A stretch of 64,000 nucleotides of DNA from positions 41,114,676-41,178,675 of the forward strand of contig OU862915.1 of the NCBI GenBank assembly GCA_917880885.1. Direction: 5' to 3'. This stretch comes from Limnephilus marmoratus (lineage: Eukaryota; Arthropoda; Insecta; Trichoptera; Limnephilidae). Below the pieces are notes generated by a model. The model was not told the DNA's origin, did no database searches, and saw only the letters and a list, made by a program, of their open reading frames with translations. The stretch's first letter is position 1; each line of letters starts with the position of its first letter. Positions 20,726 to 30,994 of the stretch are shown here, piece by piece. The position numbers and the translations under genes were made by a program.

Positions 20726-21198
20726 GTTTATTTTGTTTAGCTATCGTAAAAATAACAGAACAAAGGTGTGTAATTTAACTAATTAATTATTAATTCTAAA
20801 AGATAACGGAGACAATTATCATAAAACCAAACCACAGTAGGCATATTATGGGGGATTTTCAGCGAAAAATAAAGAACAATTCATTTAAAAATCGTGGTGA
20901 GTATTTTATGTGAAATCTTTTTTTCATTGATTTATAATTAAGTAATTTTATTTTAATGAAAGTGGTATTTTAGGCCTTAAAAAACATATTAATTTTTGCA
21001 CCGTTCCAACACAAATATACATTTATAAATTATTTATGAAATTTTCTACTCCAACGTTAAGAGAGCTAAGAGAGCTGAATTTATTTCCAAGTTCTTTCCA
21101 TCTACCCCCTCCTATCGCTTTTCTTATTCTTCTAACCTCTTAAAATGCCAGAACGAGTCGTTTCTTAGTTCCACTGTCACCAAACCATTCTTTCATCT
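20726..21198. other. AT-rich DNA, nothing recognised
   Basis: No feature was recognised. Confidence 0.3.
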
Positions 21199-21300
21199 CT
21201 TTGTTATCATTATTACATAAATCATTATTATTGTTATCATTAATACATAAATCATTATTATTGTTATCATTATTACTTCGTTATCATTATTACATAAAAA
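21199..21300. repeat. Minisatellite, about 39-bp period
   Basis: Two and a half copies of a unit built on TTGTTATCATTATTACATAA and ATCATTATTA. Copies are nearly identical, so the array is recent. Confidence 0.7.
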
Positions 21301-21599
21301 AAAATCTTTCTTTACAACAGCTCCATAACTATGGAGGCCCTGAGGAAAAAAATACAAGTGTGCTGTTCACATGCGCTAAAAGAGAAACCTTCAGAAAACT
21401 AAAATAGACAAGAGTTATAAGGCTACGAAGCACCGCCCAAAGAGGAGATCGATTATTTTATCTCATTCTCTCATAGGCTAAATCCTTTAGATGTATGTGT
21501 TTGCCTCTTTTAGTGTCGCTTTTTCGTTTCATCGAGTTTCAAATCACAACAGCGCTGAAGGAGTTTTCACTTCAAAAATCCCTCGGGGAATTGGGAAAG

Positions 21600-21842
21600 A
21601 AACGAGAGGAAGTTCTGTTTAGGAGTCTGGGGGTTAATGTGTCCAGGAGTGACGGACATATGAATCTATCCCTACTAGGCGTTGGGTTAAAGAGAGTCCG
21701 GCTGGAGAGGTCTAGGTTAGGTCTTCCTCAACCAGTCTTTCCCGATCGGGCCCGCCACGCAGTAGATACTTAGCTGTCGGCCATTCGCCGCAAGACCTAG
21801 ACAAATCTCACCTCATGAAAGCGGGCATACCTGCTAAGTTGA
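21600..21842 (-). repeat. Repeat X, copy 2
   Basis: The minus strand shows GATCGGGAAAGACTGG, the CCGGACTCTCTTTAACCCAA block, and the CCGTCACTCCTGGACACATT block, all in the X order. Both ends are eroded. Confidence 0.65.
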
Positions 21843-22181
21843 AATTGAAAAACTTGCTTTAAAAAACCTCATTATTTTTCCAACTAAGTTCTAAACCATT
21901 GCACATCACTGTACAAACAAAATCCTAGGATTCATTTGAATATTGTTTATATATCCATCCAAAGTACAGTAGCATAAGTACATCAATACTGGATTCAGCA
22001 CGAACGTGCGAGAGTGCGATTATGTCGTATCGAATTCCACATTCTTGAGCATTCCACATAAGTAAATAATATGATATATAACTCGAGGCATGTAAGGAAA
22101 AGATATTTTATGTCAGACGATTTGAATGCGAGAAAAATTCTCGGCTTCAGAGATTCGACAGAGAAGTTTATTCGCGTTCAC
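21843..22181. other. AT-rich DNA, nothing recognised
   Basis: No feature was recognised. Confidence 0.3.
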
Positions 22182-22241
22182 TAGGGTGGTTTGAAAAGTT
22201 TTTTGTATTTCTTGGGCACTGACTATGTAACAATTTCTAGA

Positions 22242-22455
22242 CATTTTTGTTTTGAAAAGTTTTATTTTTCGATGTACATTTGTTACTTTTAATTTAAATT
22301 TTTTTTGCTACCGGTTTCGACACGTCCATATTATTAACGAGAGTTTTAAGTTTGCTCGTTAATGATACGGACGTGTCGAAACCGGTAGCAAAAAAAAATT
22401 TAACTTAAAAGTAACAAATGTACATCGAAAAATAAAACTTTTCAAAACAAAAATG
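22242..22455. repeat. 214-bp palindrome with Penelope-like termini
   Basis: Two arms of about 100 bp are nearly exact inverted copies around the loop AGTTTTAAGTTT (about 22341-22352). Each arm contains GGACGTGTCGAAACCGGTAGC, matching the distal half of a Penelope-type hammerhead (GAAAC CG GUA, then GC). The upstream CTGATGA box is degenerate (TTAATGA on the plus strand). I infer two inverted pLTR remnants joined with no coding sequence between. Confidence 0.75.
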
Positions 22456-22944
22456 GTTTGAAAAGCTTGGGAAAAAAAGGAAGTTAAACTTATATATTTT
22501 TTTAAATGTTTATTTTATTTAAAAAGCTGATTTCATTTGATGGCTACACTATTGGTCCAGCAATTTACCTATATTTGAAACCCGTTAAAAAAAGCTCTCA
22601 TGGAGCTCTGCAATATAGTCGATGACGGCATTCACTCTCTCGTTGAAAATTCTTTGGGTGCCTGTATGCCCGTGTCAATCTTTCAGTCGTGGGAATGGAA
22701 TAGTTGCATGGGGTCTGGTCAAAATCATTAAAAAAAATCTTTCAATTTTCCAACAGCGGTGTGCACCATATTTGATTTTTCTAGAGGACGAATTAGAAAA
22801 ATGTATTAAAGTTTTTAAACCTTTAATACATTTTACTATTTTTTTATCTTTGCCGGATAACAAGACTACATAAAAAATAACTATGGAATTCGTCGGCACG
22901 GTCTGAATTCTTCTCACAGATTGACTTGAAGAGCAGCTAGGCAG

Positions 22945-23070
22945 AGAGGACCGCTAAACAACTCGGTCTTGGCACACACTCTTTGCCTCACTCACATTCA
23001 TACATCGTCTCATACACACGCTTCTATTATTCTGACTTCTGACATTTTTGTCAAAAGTCAGAATAATAGA
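22945..23070 (-). pseudogene. RTE-type LINE 3' scrap ending at a hairpin
   Basis: The segment matches the 3' coding end of the LINE at 40596-41640 (GGCAGAGAGGA, CGGTCTTGGCACACA, CATTCATAC, CGTCTCATACA, CTATTATTCTGACT). It ends in a perfect hairpin, CTATTATTCTGACTTTTGAC with its complement, at 23022-23070. Confidence 0.65.
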
Positions 23071-23126
23071 ATTAACAATTAATTTTTGGAATAGGTAGGT
23101 ACCTTATTTGAACAATTCAGTATATA

Positions 23127-23487
23127 CAGGGTGTCCGGGAGTAAAGTGCATTAACTTCGGGAGGTGATTCTACATGATGGTAGGAGTAAAAAAGATTAAT
23201 AACTTTTTCTGAAATTCCAACATTTTTAACCCATACAAAAAGACGTACCTACTAAAAATCCTTAGTGTGAGGTACGATCTTACTTGCTGAGAGCCGATTG
23301 TGATTAGCCCGTATCGTAACAACGGAAAATAATAAATCTGGCCGCACACGCCGGTCTAATTTTATCTTTTTAACCCAAAACTACCACTAAAAGTTGTAAT
23401 TTCAAAAAAAGTTATTTACCTTTTTTACTTGTACCATCATGTAGAATCACCTCCCGTAGTTAATGCACTTTACCCCCGGACACCCTG
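23127..23487. mobile_element. TIR element (CAGGGTGTCCGGG family), copy 1
   Basis: The ends are inverted: CAGGGTGTCCGGGAGTAAAG then TGCATTAACTTCGGGAGGTG, mirrored at the right end. TA flanks both sides (23125-23126, 23488-23489), the duplication of the Tc1/mariner superfamily. TIRs run to about 70 bp. No coding capacity. Copy 2 at 46930-47293 has the same TIRs with its interior inverted relative to this copy. Confidence 0.82.
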
Positions 23488-23489
23488 TA

Positions 23490-24072
23490 TTATCAGTATT
23501 ATATTAATGTATCTAACTGAAATTTTGTAAAACTTTGACCAATGAATAATGCATAATTGCCAACGATGAAAAATATTGTTAATTTGTTGCTCCATCTCAT
23601 ATACCTAATTAATTTACCAAACTTTTCAAATCGCCCTCCTGTGTCAGATTCTGAAATGTTGCGGATTCTTTTGGTAATTTATTTTTATTTTTTAACAAAG
23701 TTTTTTATTTGCTAAAGTTGCAGTGGATTTAGTATTTCCGTTTTAAATTGCGAGAGTTTAGAGTTTAGATAAAGTATGGAAATTTATTTTCTTTGAGCGT
23801 GAGGGATGATAAATTATTAGAAATTTTGATTTTTATTACGATTACTTTGAAAATACCATTTTTAAATATACTCATGAGATATTATTAGATTTGCACTTAA
23901 AAATATGTTACGTCTTTAAGAATTTTGATTGCGTTTTTTTAAATGACAACCCATAAAATGCAGTTTTTGTTGATGGAAAACATTTTATTTTGGTTTCAAT
24001 TTCATGAAAGTGGTAAAGGTACCCAATGAAAATTATAAAAACATTGAAAGTATCCGGGAGGCGGGTATGCAA
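23490..24072. other. AT-rich DNA, nothing recognised
   Basis: Apart from the right end of the candidate TIR pair at about 23638 no feature was recognised. Confidence 0.3.
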
Positions 24073-24535
24073 TTTGGGAGGCGTGTAAGGGTACCGCCAC
24101 CCTGGGAACCATTTATTGGATAACCAACACTTCTTCCATAGGTCGCCCCAAGTGGTTTGTTATGTTTGATGACTTAGCAGGGGTGCCCGGGTTCATGGGA
24201 TGAAGTTTGTTTCCGGGTCTTTGTGGCGGATGCGTCTGCCTACCAGCTGCATGGCAGGCCGGATCGGGAGAGAATGTCTGAGGTAATTCCTTTGACTTCT
24301 ATGTGCTCTGCCGTAACATCGCCTTGCACCGTAGTGGGAGGGATGGATTCATTCCATTCCGCCCGTCACTCCTGGAAACACTAATCCCAAGATTCCTACT
24401 CACCCCCAATACCCCTTTCATTTCCAGAACTTCCTCTCCTTCCTTTCCTAAAAATATTCCCCACACAGCATACCAAAGATGATAGGCCCTGAGTGCAATT
24501 ATTTTCTTCAGGGTTTCTCCGTGGAGCTAATATAA
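24073..24535 (+). repeat. Repeat X, copy 3 (most complete)
   Basis: Full order of blocks: CAATTTGGGAGGCG start, CCTGGGAACCATTTATTGGA, GGGGTGCCCGGGTTCATGGG, GGCAGGCCGGATCGGGAGAG, GGAACATCGCC-like block (here GTAACATCGCCTTGCACCG), GGGAGGGATGGATTCAT, CGTCACTCCTGG, a C-rich stretch, and the 3' end GGCCCTGAGTGCAATTATTT with TTCTTCAGGG. At about 460 bp it lacks TIRs and a tRNA-like head. The 3' end matches LINE D, which could supply the RT. Confidence 0.8.
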
Positions 24536-26190
24536 AAAAAGTTTGTTTGTGTAAAGGAATATGAATATTTTATGAAAAATCACACTCTAACCTAGTTATT
24601 TTAATTTTTTTAAATGATCGAAAAAAAACAGTGTAATTAACTGAAAAGCGTCTCAATGTAAGTAAAATAAAACGAAATTGTAATCACAAAACTTGAACCT
24701 AGTGAAAGTACTCAAAGATGTAGGAAATTTGGGAACTACGAAACTATCTAGATACATCCATTAGATTTCAATAAAATTTTCAATGAGCTCTAAGCAATTT
24801 ACATAACATCATATTATATTATAACTTTCGCCCACTTAAAGTTTCTAGCATACCTGCCTAGATTACCCCAAATATTTTCCTAAACTTCTCCGTGTAATAA
24901 TCTACGAAATAGCTATCCTGAAGAAACTAATCAATAAATGAATTGTATCTATTTTTATAAAAAAATTCTGGAGGACGCCAAATAACTTTGCAAGATAAAT
25001 TAGATAGGTACTGGAGATTCTTAAAAATAATTCAAGAAGTTGGTTCACAGCACATTTTTTTCTGAAATTGAGATAAAGTTCAAAGAAATCTTTCAAGTCC
25101 TCTTCACAAAACTAAAAACGAGTGGGCGTTTCCTATAACCTTTCAACGTTAGAAAGATAAATTTTAGATATTCTTCAAAGAGTTCGCGAGGACTTTGTTC
25201 GGATGATAATTATGTTCAAATTATGTATTTCACAAGATCTCTCTTAACTTTTTGAGAAATGGATAGAATGAGGAAAATAATAGTTGTAATTTTTCTCTTT
25301 TGAGAAATTGCACTCGTCTCAGTTTGAAAATTAAAGTTAACGTTGATTCAGATGACAGCAATTTTATATTGTAAATGAATATTTAGGATATTGCGAAAAT
25401 AAAGGAAGAGTGAAAAAAAACTCAAATAGAAATTAAAATCACAAAATATTAGGACCTTTTTTGAAACTTTGTGGAAAATGCAAATTCTTAGAAATTAAAA
25501 CAACAAAGTATAAACGTTAAGTTTTGCTCGAAAATGTTAGATCTTTTAATATATTTTTTTAATTGAAAATATAATTTTTTTTTCATTAAATTAAATCTTT
25601 AAAAAGGAGTTACAAATTATTTATTTTTGTTGTGAAAACCTTACTAGGTATTACATCTGTTCTAAGGTCTACATATTATTAGACTAATTACTGTTATGCA
25701 TTATTATTACATGGTGAATTGAACTTTAAATACAAAAATAAACGGAAAGTAGAATTTACGGCCGTTGTTTCCAATCCTACTGATCAACTGTTGAGCCGAA
25801 ATTTTGGCAAAACAATCCTCATATGCATAAATACCCTTTTTCCAATGCAACTCTCCGACCAACAGGCGAATCAAGTGTTACTAAACAAATCACTTAGCTA
25901 ATCGGAGACTCAGATTGATCAATAGAAAAGTTTGGAACAACGATTAGTGTGTTGCTTCTTCCAGTTTGTTTTATGTGAAATCTCGTCCTATTGATTTGAT
26001 CTAGTTTTTTATTTTTTTTTAAACACGAATGGATATCATAATATAATTTCGGTCCTAAGAAGTATACAGGGACCTTGATTAAAAATTAGTGTGCCTTACA
26101 GGTATTAATATGTTATGTCATATGGTTGTGATTATTCTATTTGTTTGTGTGGAGTTGTTATGTGGTTTATAATTGTCTGTCTGAATAAAT
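24536..26190. other. AT-rich DNA, no gene seen
   Basis: Very AT-rich with short frames only. No family recognised in 1.6 kb. Confidence 0.35.
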
Positions 26191-26454
26191 AATGTGCAAG
26201 CATACAGTTATTTTATGCCAAGTATGTAAAATTTCGCAAAATATATTAAAAGCATGTAGCGCGCGGTATTTGGTCCGACGCACGGATCCAAATACTTTCT
26301 CCCTCACATGCATAGCGCCGTCTCGCTCGGTGACTTTCGTCTCACCACCCGGGCAAGAAGAGACCCCATTGGCCGAGCTACCCCCACCCCTCCGTCGTCG
26401 ATCGGCACTACCCCGCCCCAAAGGGTATGTAACACCGAGAAGGCCTATATGGAG
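26191..26454. other. GC-rich block upstream of repeat Y
   Basis: A GC-rich, pyrimidine-heavy stretch (about 26270-26450) gives long frames on all strands (139 residues plus, 154 minus, continuing into repeat Y), with low-complexity Pro/Ser-rich or Gly-rich translations. No domain is recognised. Probably the 5' part of the repeat Y element rather than a gene. Confidence 0.3.
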
Positions 26455-26652
26455 CCAGCGTATCCAATATCCCCTCCCCAGTACCAAGTCTCCCCAGTAC
26501 TTCCCAACCTTCCTCTTCCCCACCTCCTTCCCCTCCCCACTACCTTCAGCCTCACAACATACCCCAATTGGGGATGCCATAGTCTCACTGGCTCCAGACG
26601 GGAGCAGTTGAGATTCTTGTGCGGTATTCACTGTAAAAAAAAAAAAAAAAAA
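26455..26652 (+). repeat. Dispersed repeat Y, copy 2, with poly-A tail
   Basis: CCCCAATTGGGGATGCCATA, then CTCACTGGCTCCAGACGGGA, ends in an 18-bp A run. The poly-A indicates retroposition by a LINE. The sequence order is as in copy 1 at 4735-4885. Confidence 0.7.
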
Positions 26653-26945
26653 GTCGAGAGAGCCCTCTTCGTCCTCCTTGGGAATTCAAGTAACAGCGCC
26701 CTCGGGGACATTACTTGTAGGGAAACCTTAACCTTTCCCCAATCCTCCCCAGTACCTAGTCGAGAGAGCCCTCTGGGTCCTCCTTGGGAATTCAAGTAGC
26801 AGCGCCCTCGGGGACATTACTTGTAGGGAAACCTTAACCTTCCCCCAATCCTCCCCAGTACCAAGTCGAGAGAGCCCTCTGGGTCTTCCTTGGGAATTCA
26901 AGTAACAGCGCCCTCGGAGACATTACTTGTCGGGAAAACCTTAAC
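26653..26945. repeat. 106-bp tandem repeat, 2.75 units
   Basis: Units start at 26653, 26759 and 26865, each with GTCGAGAGAGCCCTCT, TCCTTGGGAATTCAAGTA, GCGCCCTCGG and GGGAAACCTTAACC. They differ at only a few positions. Downstream at 27093-27100 stands TATATAAG and shortly after AATAAA, so the array could be repeated enhancer-like units of a retroelement promoter; that is inference. Confidence 0.75.
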
Positions 26946-27179
26946 CCAACTAAGAGACCACGGGTCCTCTGTTGAGGTTATTACGCTAAGTGTTTAGCGA
27001 GAAAGTTAGTGAACATCGTTTAAACTCTAAGTGATTTTACTTTGTGCTACAACTTCCTGTACTCTGTTTTTTACCATAAGCTGTGAACCCTGTATATAAG
27101 AGAAATAAACTGACCAACGCTGAAAGACTATTTTCTTATAAATACCCTGCCACAAGCAAAAGCTTTCAACCACAACTAG

Positions 27180-27925
27180 GAGCCATTAAATATTCCTCCA
27201 ATACATCTAGAAGGAAATGAGCTGCTTATGGCCTCACAGATTAAGTATCTGGGACATATCCTAACCGAAGACATGAAGGATATAGAAGATATGGAACGAC
27301 AAAGAAGAGCAATTATTAACATTCGGGCCGAATGCTCTCAAGGCGGTTCTACCACTGTAACAACGATGTCGGAAAACTACTCTTCAAGACATACTGCACT
27401 GCCCTGTACACACCTGAACTGTGGACGCGATACCCAGCAGCGCAATGGGACAAACTGAAGGTTTGCTACAATAATGCATTCAGTCAACTTATGCAACTAC
27501 CGAGGCTCTGCAGCGCCTCCACGATGTTCACCGAGGGAGGGTGCACTCATTCCCAGCCTTACTTCGCCACCGACTAGCCAGCTTCTGGAGCAGGACACGG
27601 AAATCAACCAACACCATTGTCATGTCTGCATTTGAGTAGCTCAGTTCCCTCCCTCCTAACCTCCCTGATGGACGATCCTAAAATATCTTTTTATTTTTAA
27701 TTCTGTTTAATTTAAAAAAAATTAATGTTAAAATTTTTGTTATTTATGTGACGAGTTTTATTTTCATTTTATATTTTAATTAGGTACCAATCTAATTTTC
27801 AATAATATTTAATTTCTTTTTTCTTTTGGATTGTTTATGTAATACGGCAGACGGGGATTGCACTACCCTCCCAGTCCTGCTGGATTTAAAACTTAAATTA
27901 AAAATAAAATAAAAAAGAGCAAGTT
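27180..27925 (+). pseudogene. LINE B, copy 1 (RT C-terminal fragment)
   Basis: Reading across frames: QIKYLGHILTEDMKDIED, MERQRRAI, then a shift, MLSRRFYHCNNDVGKLLF, YCTALYTPELWTRYPAAQWD, LKVCYNNAFSQLMQLPRL, and CSASTMF. This is the post-palm region of an RT (the YLG block onward). The 3' UTR ends with CAGACGGGGATTGCACTACC, CTCCCAGTCCTGCTGGATTT and an A-rich tail. Copy 2 at 50085-50640 has the same structure. Palm motifs are absent, so the copy is 5' truncated. Confidence 0.8.
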
Positions 27926-28933
27926 ATGTAATGGGTCTAGTGTTTTGTTTATTGGAGGTCATGGCATAATAATGACGATATTGGTAGGTTTATATGGAAA
28001 ATAGCCTTTTGGGTAAGGAAATCAAGTCGTCTTCTAAAATAACGCTAAAATTAACCTTAAATGAAACAAGAATATCATTGATGAAAGTGTTTTCAAGAAA
28101 TGATTTTAATTACATTAGAGTCCACCATGAAGGACACAAGAAATTAAATGTCATTACGTATATTGTGCATTATGTTTATCTTACTTTATATTAAGAAAAA
28201 TATTTCTTTGGCAATGGTTGCTTAAACAAATATTTAAGGAGGTATCGTTAAACGTTTGTGTGGTCTAGATAAGATGTTTACACGAAATGAAAAAAATAAT
28301 TAAATAAAATGTAATTACCAATGTAAATCGATTTAACTAATAACGGTTTCTCCAAACACCATTAGAGGCCGCTAAATCTACAAAGATGGCCGCTATCACT
28401 TAACCCTACCCCTAATAATATCCCGGACTCCTTTGCTGGAAGTATTTAGGAGTTAACCTTACTCTTACCATGCAAGATAGTACCTTTGCATTGCCGTCAT
28501 GTAACACAACGTTACCAGAGGTGTGTTGGATTTTATTACATATCTGTGTGTGTAAATACCGTTCTGAATAAGTTTTTTAAGTTTACGTGATGTATTTTTA
28601 TTGTATAAACAAAATAATTATTATAAACACACAACCTGATATCGCCACAAAAAATCTTAGAAAAATATTTGTACCGGCACGGACTTCCACCTCAACAATC
28701 ACTGGGTCTGCCCGCATGGCTACACAATACTTATTAATAACGATTTCTCAATTTTTGTTGACCGTATGTATGCGTTGGTAAGAGATAAGGCTAAATAAAT
28801 TACATATTTATGTAGACCACAAAGTTTCAAAATTATTGTTGCTGTTTTATGTAATATCTCTTTTCTAATCGCAAGTTAGAATAGATACCATGGTAAAGGT
28901 TGGTTACATAACGATGTCGAAATAACATAATGT
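27926..28933. other. AT-rich DNA, nothing recognised
   Basis: Small open frames at 27994-28194 and 28587-28781 have no recognisable features. Confidence 0.35.
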
Positions 28934-29238
28934 ATTACGAACAACGGAAGAAATTCAAATTAGCTCACGTAGTCAAATATGATATTTCTGTGTACGAATA
29001 TTACACGTAAACATTTTTTTATTTATTTATCCAGAAACACCATAATATTATATATATAATTTAAATAGATGTAAAAATTTTTTTTTAGAATTACGAACAA
29101 CGGAAGAAATTCAAATTAGCTCACGTAGTTAACTTTGATATTTCTGTGTACATATATTACACGTAAACATTTTTTTATTTATTTATCCAGAATCACCATA
29201 ATATATATATAAACAGATGTAAAAAAAGGTTTTAGAAT
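28934..29238. repeat. Tandem duplication, 156-bp unit
   Basis: Two adjacent copies (from 28934 and 29090) start ATTACGAACAACGGAAGAAA and contain ATTAGCTCACGTAGT, GATATTTCTGTGTAC and TTACACGTAAACATTTTT. They differ by few substitutions and a shorter AT run in the second, so the duplication is recent. Confidence 0.8.
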
Positions 29239-29260
29239 TTCCCATCTAAAATCCATAAGA

Positions 29261-29530
29261 TATCGATCATCCAGTTGATCAGTCAGACATCGCCAAAAAA
29301 TCGAAATTTGAGTTGAGTGTAGTTGTACGCAAAAGTGTACCTTCTATCCGGTGCAAAACTCAGATTCCTCATAAACGCTACCAAATCAATTACGTATTAT
29401 GCTGAATAAAGCCTATTTGATATGTAAAATACGAACACGTGTAAATAATATTTAATTTATGGTGAGCATTCCTCATTATCTCAAAATTCAATATTTGGAG
29501 ATGTCCGACTAATCAACTGGACGATAGATA
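29261..29530. mobile_element. Short TIR element (MITE), about 270 bp
   Basis: Left TIR TATCGATCATCCAGTTGATC then AGTCAGACATCGCCAAA; the right end read in reverse gives TATCTATCGTCCAGTTGATT then AGTCGGACATCTCCAAA. About 37 bp inverted with six differences. No transposase and no sharp target duplication. Confidence 0.65.
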
Positions 29531-30196
29531 TGTGGAATGTAGATATGTAGAGCATAGCGGACGACGTGTCATGAACTCACGAAAAGAGGAAGGTTAAAAC
29601 CCTCTCAGAATCTCAGAATCTCACAGTAAGATGTTCTAAAAAAAGATATGTGTCCTTATACAAACACGGCCGCCCTAGATAAACCCACTTCAAAACCAAT
29701 TAGCAGAGGTGAAATTCGCTCCAGCAGACTAAATAAACACATTAAATAACTTTTAGTAAAAAAGAAAATCGAGCAATAATAATTCGAATCATCCCCCTCC
29801 CCACCCCCTATTGAAACGATAAAAATAAATTATTTACTAACATTTTGCAAAATCCGAAGCAATTTAGATTTGTGTAATAATGTAATCCACGCTTCGCGTT
29901 CTAAACCACATAACAGTTAAACTTAAATAAATGAGCCATTAACAAGAAAAATGTTGTTTTCGACAGAAAATTTGGTTTTTTAGATTAAATAACATTTACG
30001 GAATTTTTTTAAACTTATGGTACGAAAAAGAAATTTAGGGTCACGGAAATAAAAATCAGGAATGAAAAGAAAAACAGAGATGTCGATACAAAAAGTTAGT
30101 TTATTTTTGGTTACCTCGTATTTCCAGAAAGGATACACGTTGTATTTGTACGTCTGGCTTCTCTGACTGTCCTGGAATCCTTAACATTTTTTACCA
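29531..30196. other. AT-rich DNA; possible splice donor on the minus strand
   Basis: Mostly featureless. On the minus strand 30180-30116 could read GFQDSQRSQTYKYNVYPFWK and end at a GTAACC donor, but I cannot link it to a gene. Confidence 0.25.
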
Positions 30197-30355
30197 CTAA
30201 GTGTCCATGTCCATGTTTTCCCTTTTTCGCAGTACAGTTCGTCGAGGGTCAATCGGCAAGCCGGCCAAGGGGCGCGAAAACTGGGTCCGTTTGCGGTCTG
30301 GGTGACCACTGAGTTCATTCTCGATGGCACTGCCCGGCGGAAGAGGTTCGGCCAT
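30197..30355 (-). CDS. Unrecognised small ORF, possible host coding exon
   Basis: A 52-residue frame with a good start context (CAAGATGG). It begins MAEPLPPGSAIENELSGHPD and contains DRKRTQFSRPLAGLPIDPRR before a TAG at 30199-30197. Base composition is much richer in GC than the surroundings, as expected of host coding sequence or a conserved repeat. A second frame on the same strand (30181-30369) stays open across the same region, and on the plus strand a strong acceptor-like sequence (TTTTCCCTTTTTCGCAG at about 30203-30219) opens another frame to 30366, so the coding strand is uncertain. I do not recognise the product. Confidence 0.3.
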   Translation of the reverse strand: MAEPLPPGSAIENELSGHPDRKRTQFSRPLAGLPIDPRRTVLRKRENMDMDT

Positions 30356-30542
30356 CTTGAGTAGTTCATAACTTTGTTTACTTGTATAATCGATTTTGGT
30401 TATTCTTTTTTTTGTCTTTTACATTATCTCTTGTGTATTACTCTTAATTTCAGATTGCGTTGTCTGAAATATTATGGTAACTGCGCAAGTAATTGCATAT
30501 TGCTTGGTAACCCCGTATGCAGGGACATTAGAGGGTCTAGAG

Positions 30543-30861
30543 CAGTGATTCTTAACTTGGGTTTGATCGAACCCCGGGGGTTCGGTAAGTCAGACTCGCG
30601 GGTTCGGCGGAGGTCAAGACATACCCCCGACTCATATGATATTCATTATTATGTTTCTGTTTTTGTGAGAAAATCATGTTTTAATGCGAAGCTTAGGTAA
30701 TGGCTTTTGTTCTTTTGCACCAATTTTTGTATTTAGTATAAATATATACACATGTTTTGAATTTGAAAAAATTATATTTTATTTTTCCAATTAAAGAAGA
30801 GTTGGGTGAATGCGCATATGAAACTGGTGGGGGTCAGTGCCTCCAACAAGGTTAACCACTG
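30543..30861. mobile_element. Short non-autonomous hAT element, 319 bp
   Basis: The left end is CAGTGATTCTTAACTTGGG and the right end in reverse reads CAGTGGTTAACCTTGTTGG, the CAGTG-TT-AACC pattern of hAT TIRs. Flanking 8-mers GTCTAGAG (30535-30542) and GTCAAGAA (30862-30869) agree at six of eight positions, consistent with an aged 8-bp target duplication. No transposase. Confidence 0.68.
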
Positions 30862-30994
30862 GTCAAGAATCATTGACGTGTACGGTAAAGGAGGAAACCA
30901 TATGTTTCCTTATTAAGCTATTGGGAAAGCTGTGGGGCCACTCCTAATATCTATGTTTTCACACCTTATGGAAATGTGGATTCAGAATCATAAT

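Larger units (their letters stand above)
22184..23638. mobile_element. Candidate mariner-like TIR pair enclosing nested repeats
   Basis: GGGTGGTTTGAAAAGTTT at 22184 and the reverse complement of the right border (GGGCGATTTGAAAAGTTT, ending at about 23636) are inverted and differ at two positions. A TA precedes the left end, but the right flank lacks a clean TA. The interior holds the palindrome at 22242, an RTE scrap, a hairpin and the TIR element at 23127, so the original interior would be a few hundred bp. No transposase is visible. Confidence 0.4.

Noticed and set aside
21199..21300. CRISPR-like repeat array
   Set aside because: Direct repeats without unique spacers; it is an ordinary AT-rich minisatellite in a eukaryotic genome.
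26192..26631. Long overlapping frames on three registers in a GC-rich block
   Set aside because: Translations are low-complexity and part of the frames covers dispersed repeat Y. No conserved domain.
26865..27130. LTR of a retrovirus-like element
   Set aside because: TATATAAG and AATAAA occur, but there is no second LTR, primer-binding site, polypurine tract or gag/pol coding nearby.
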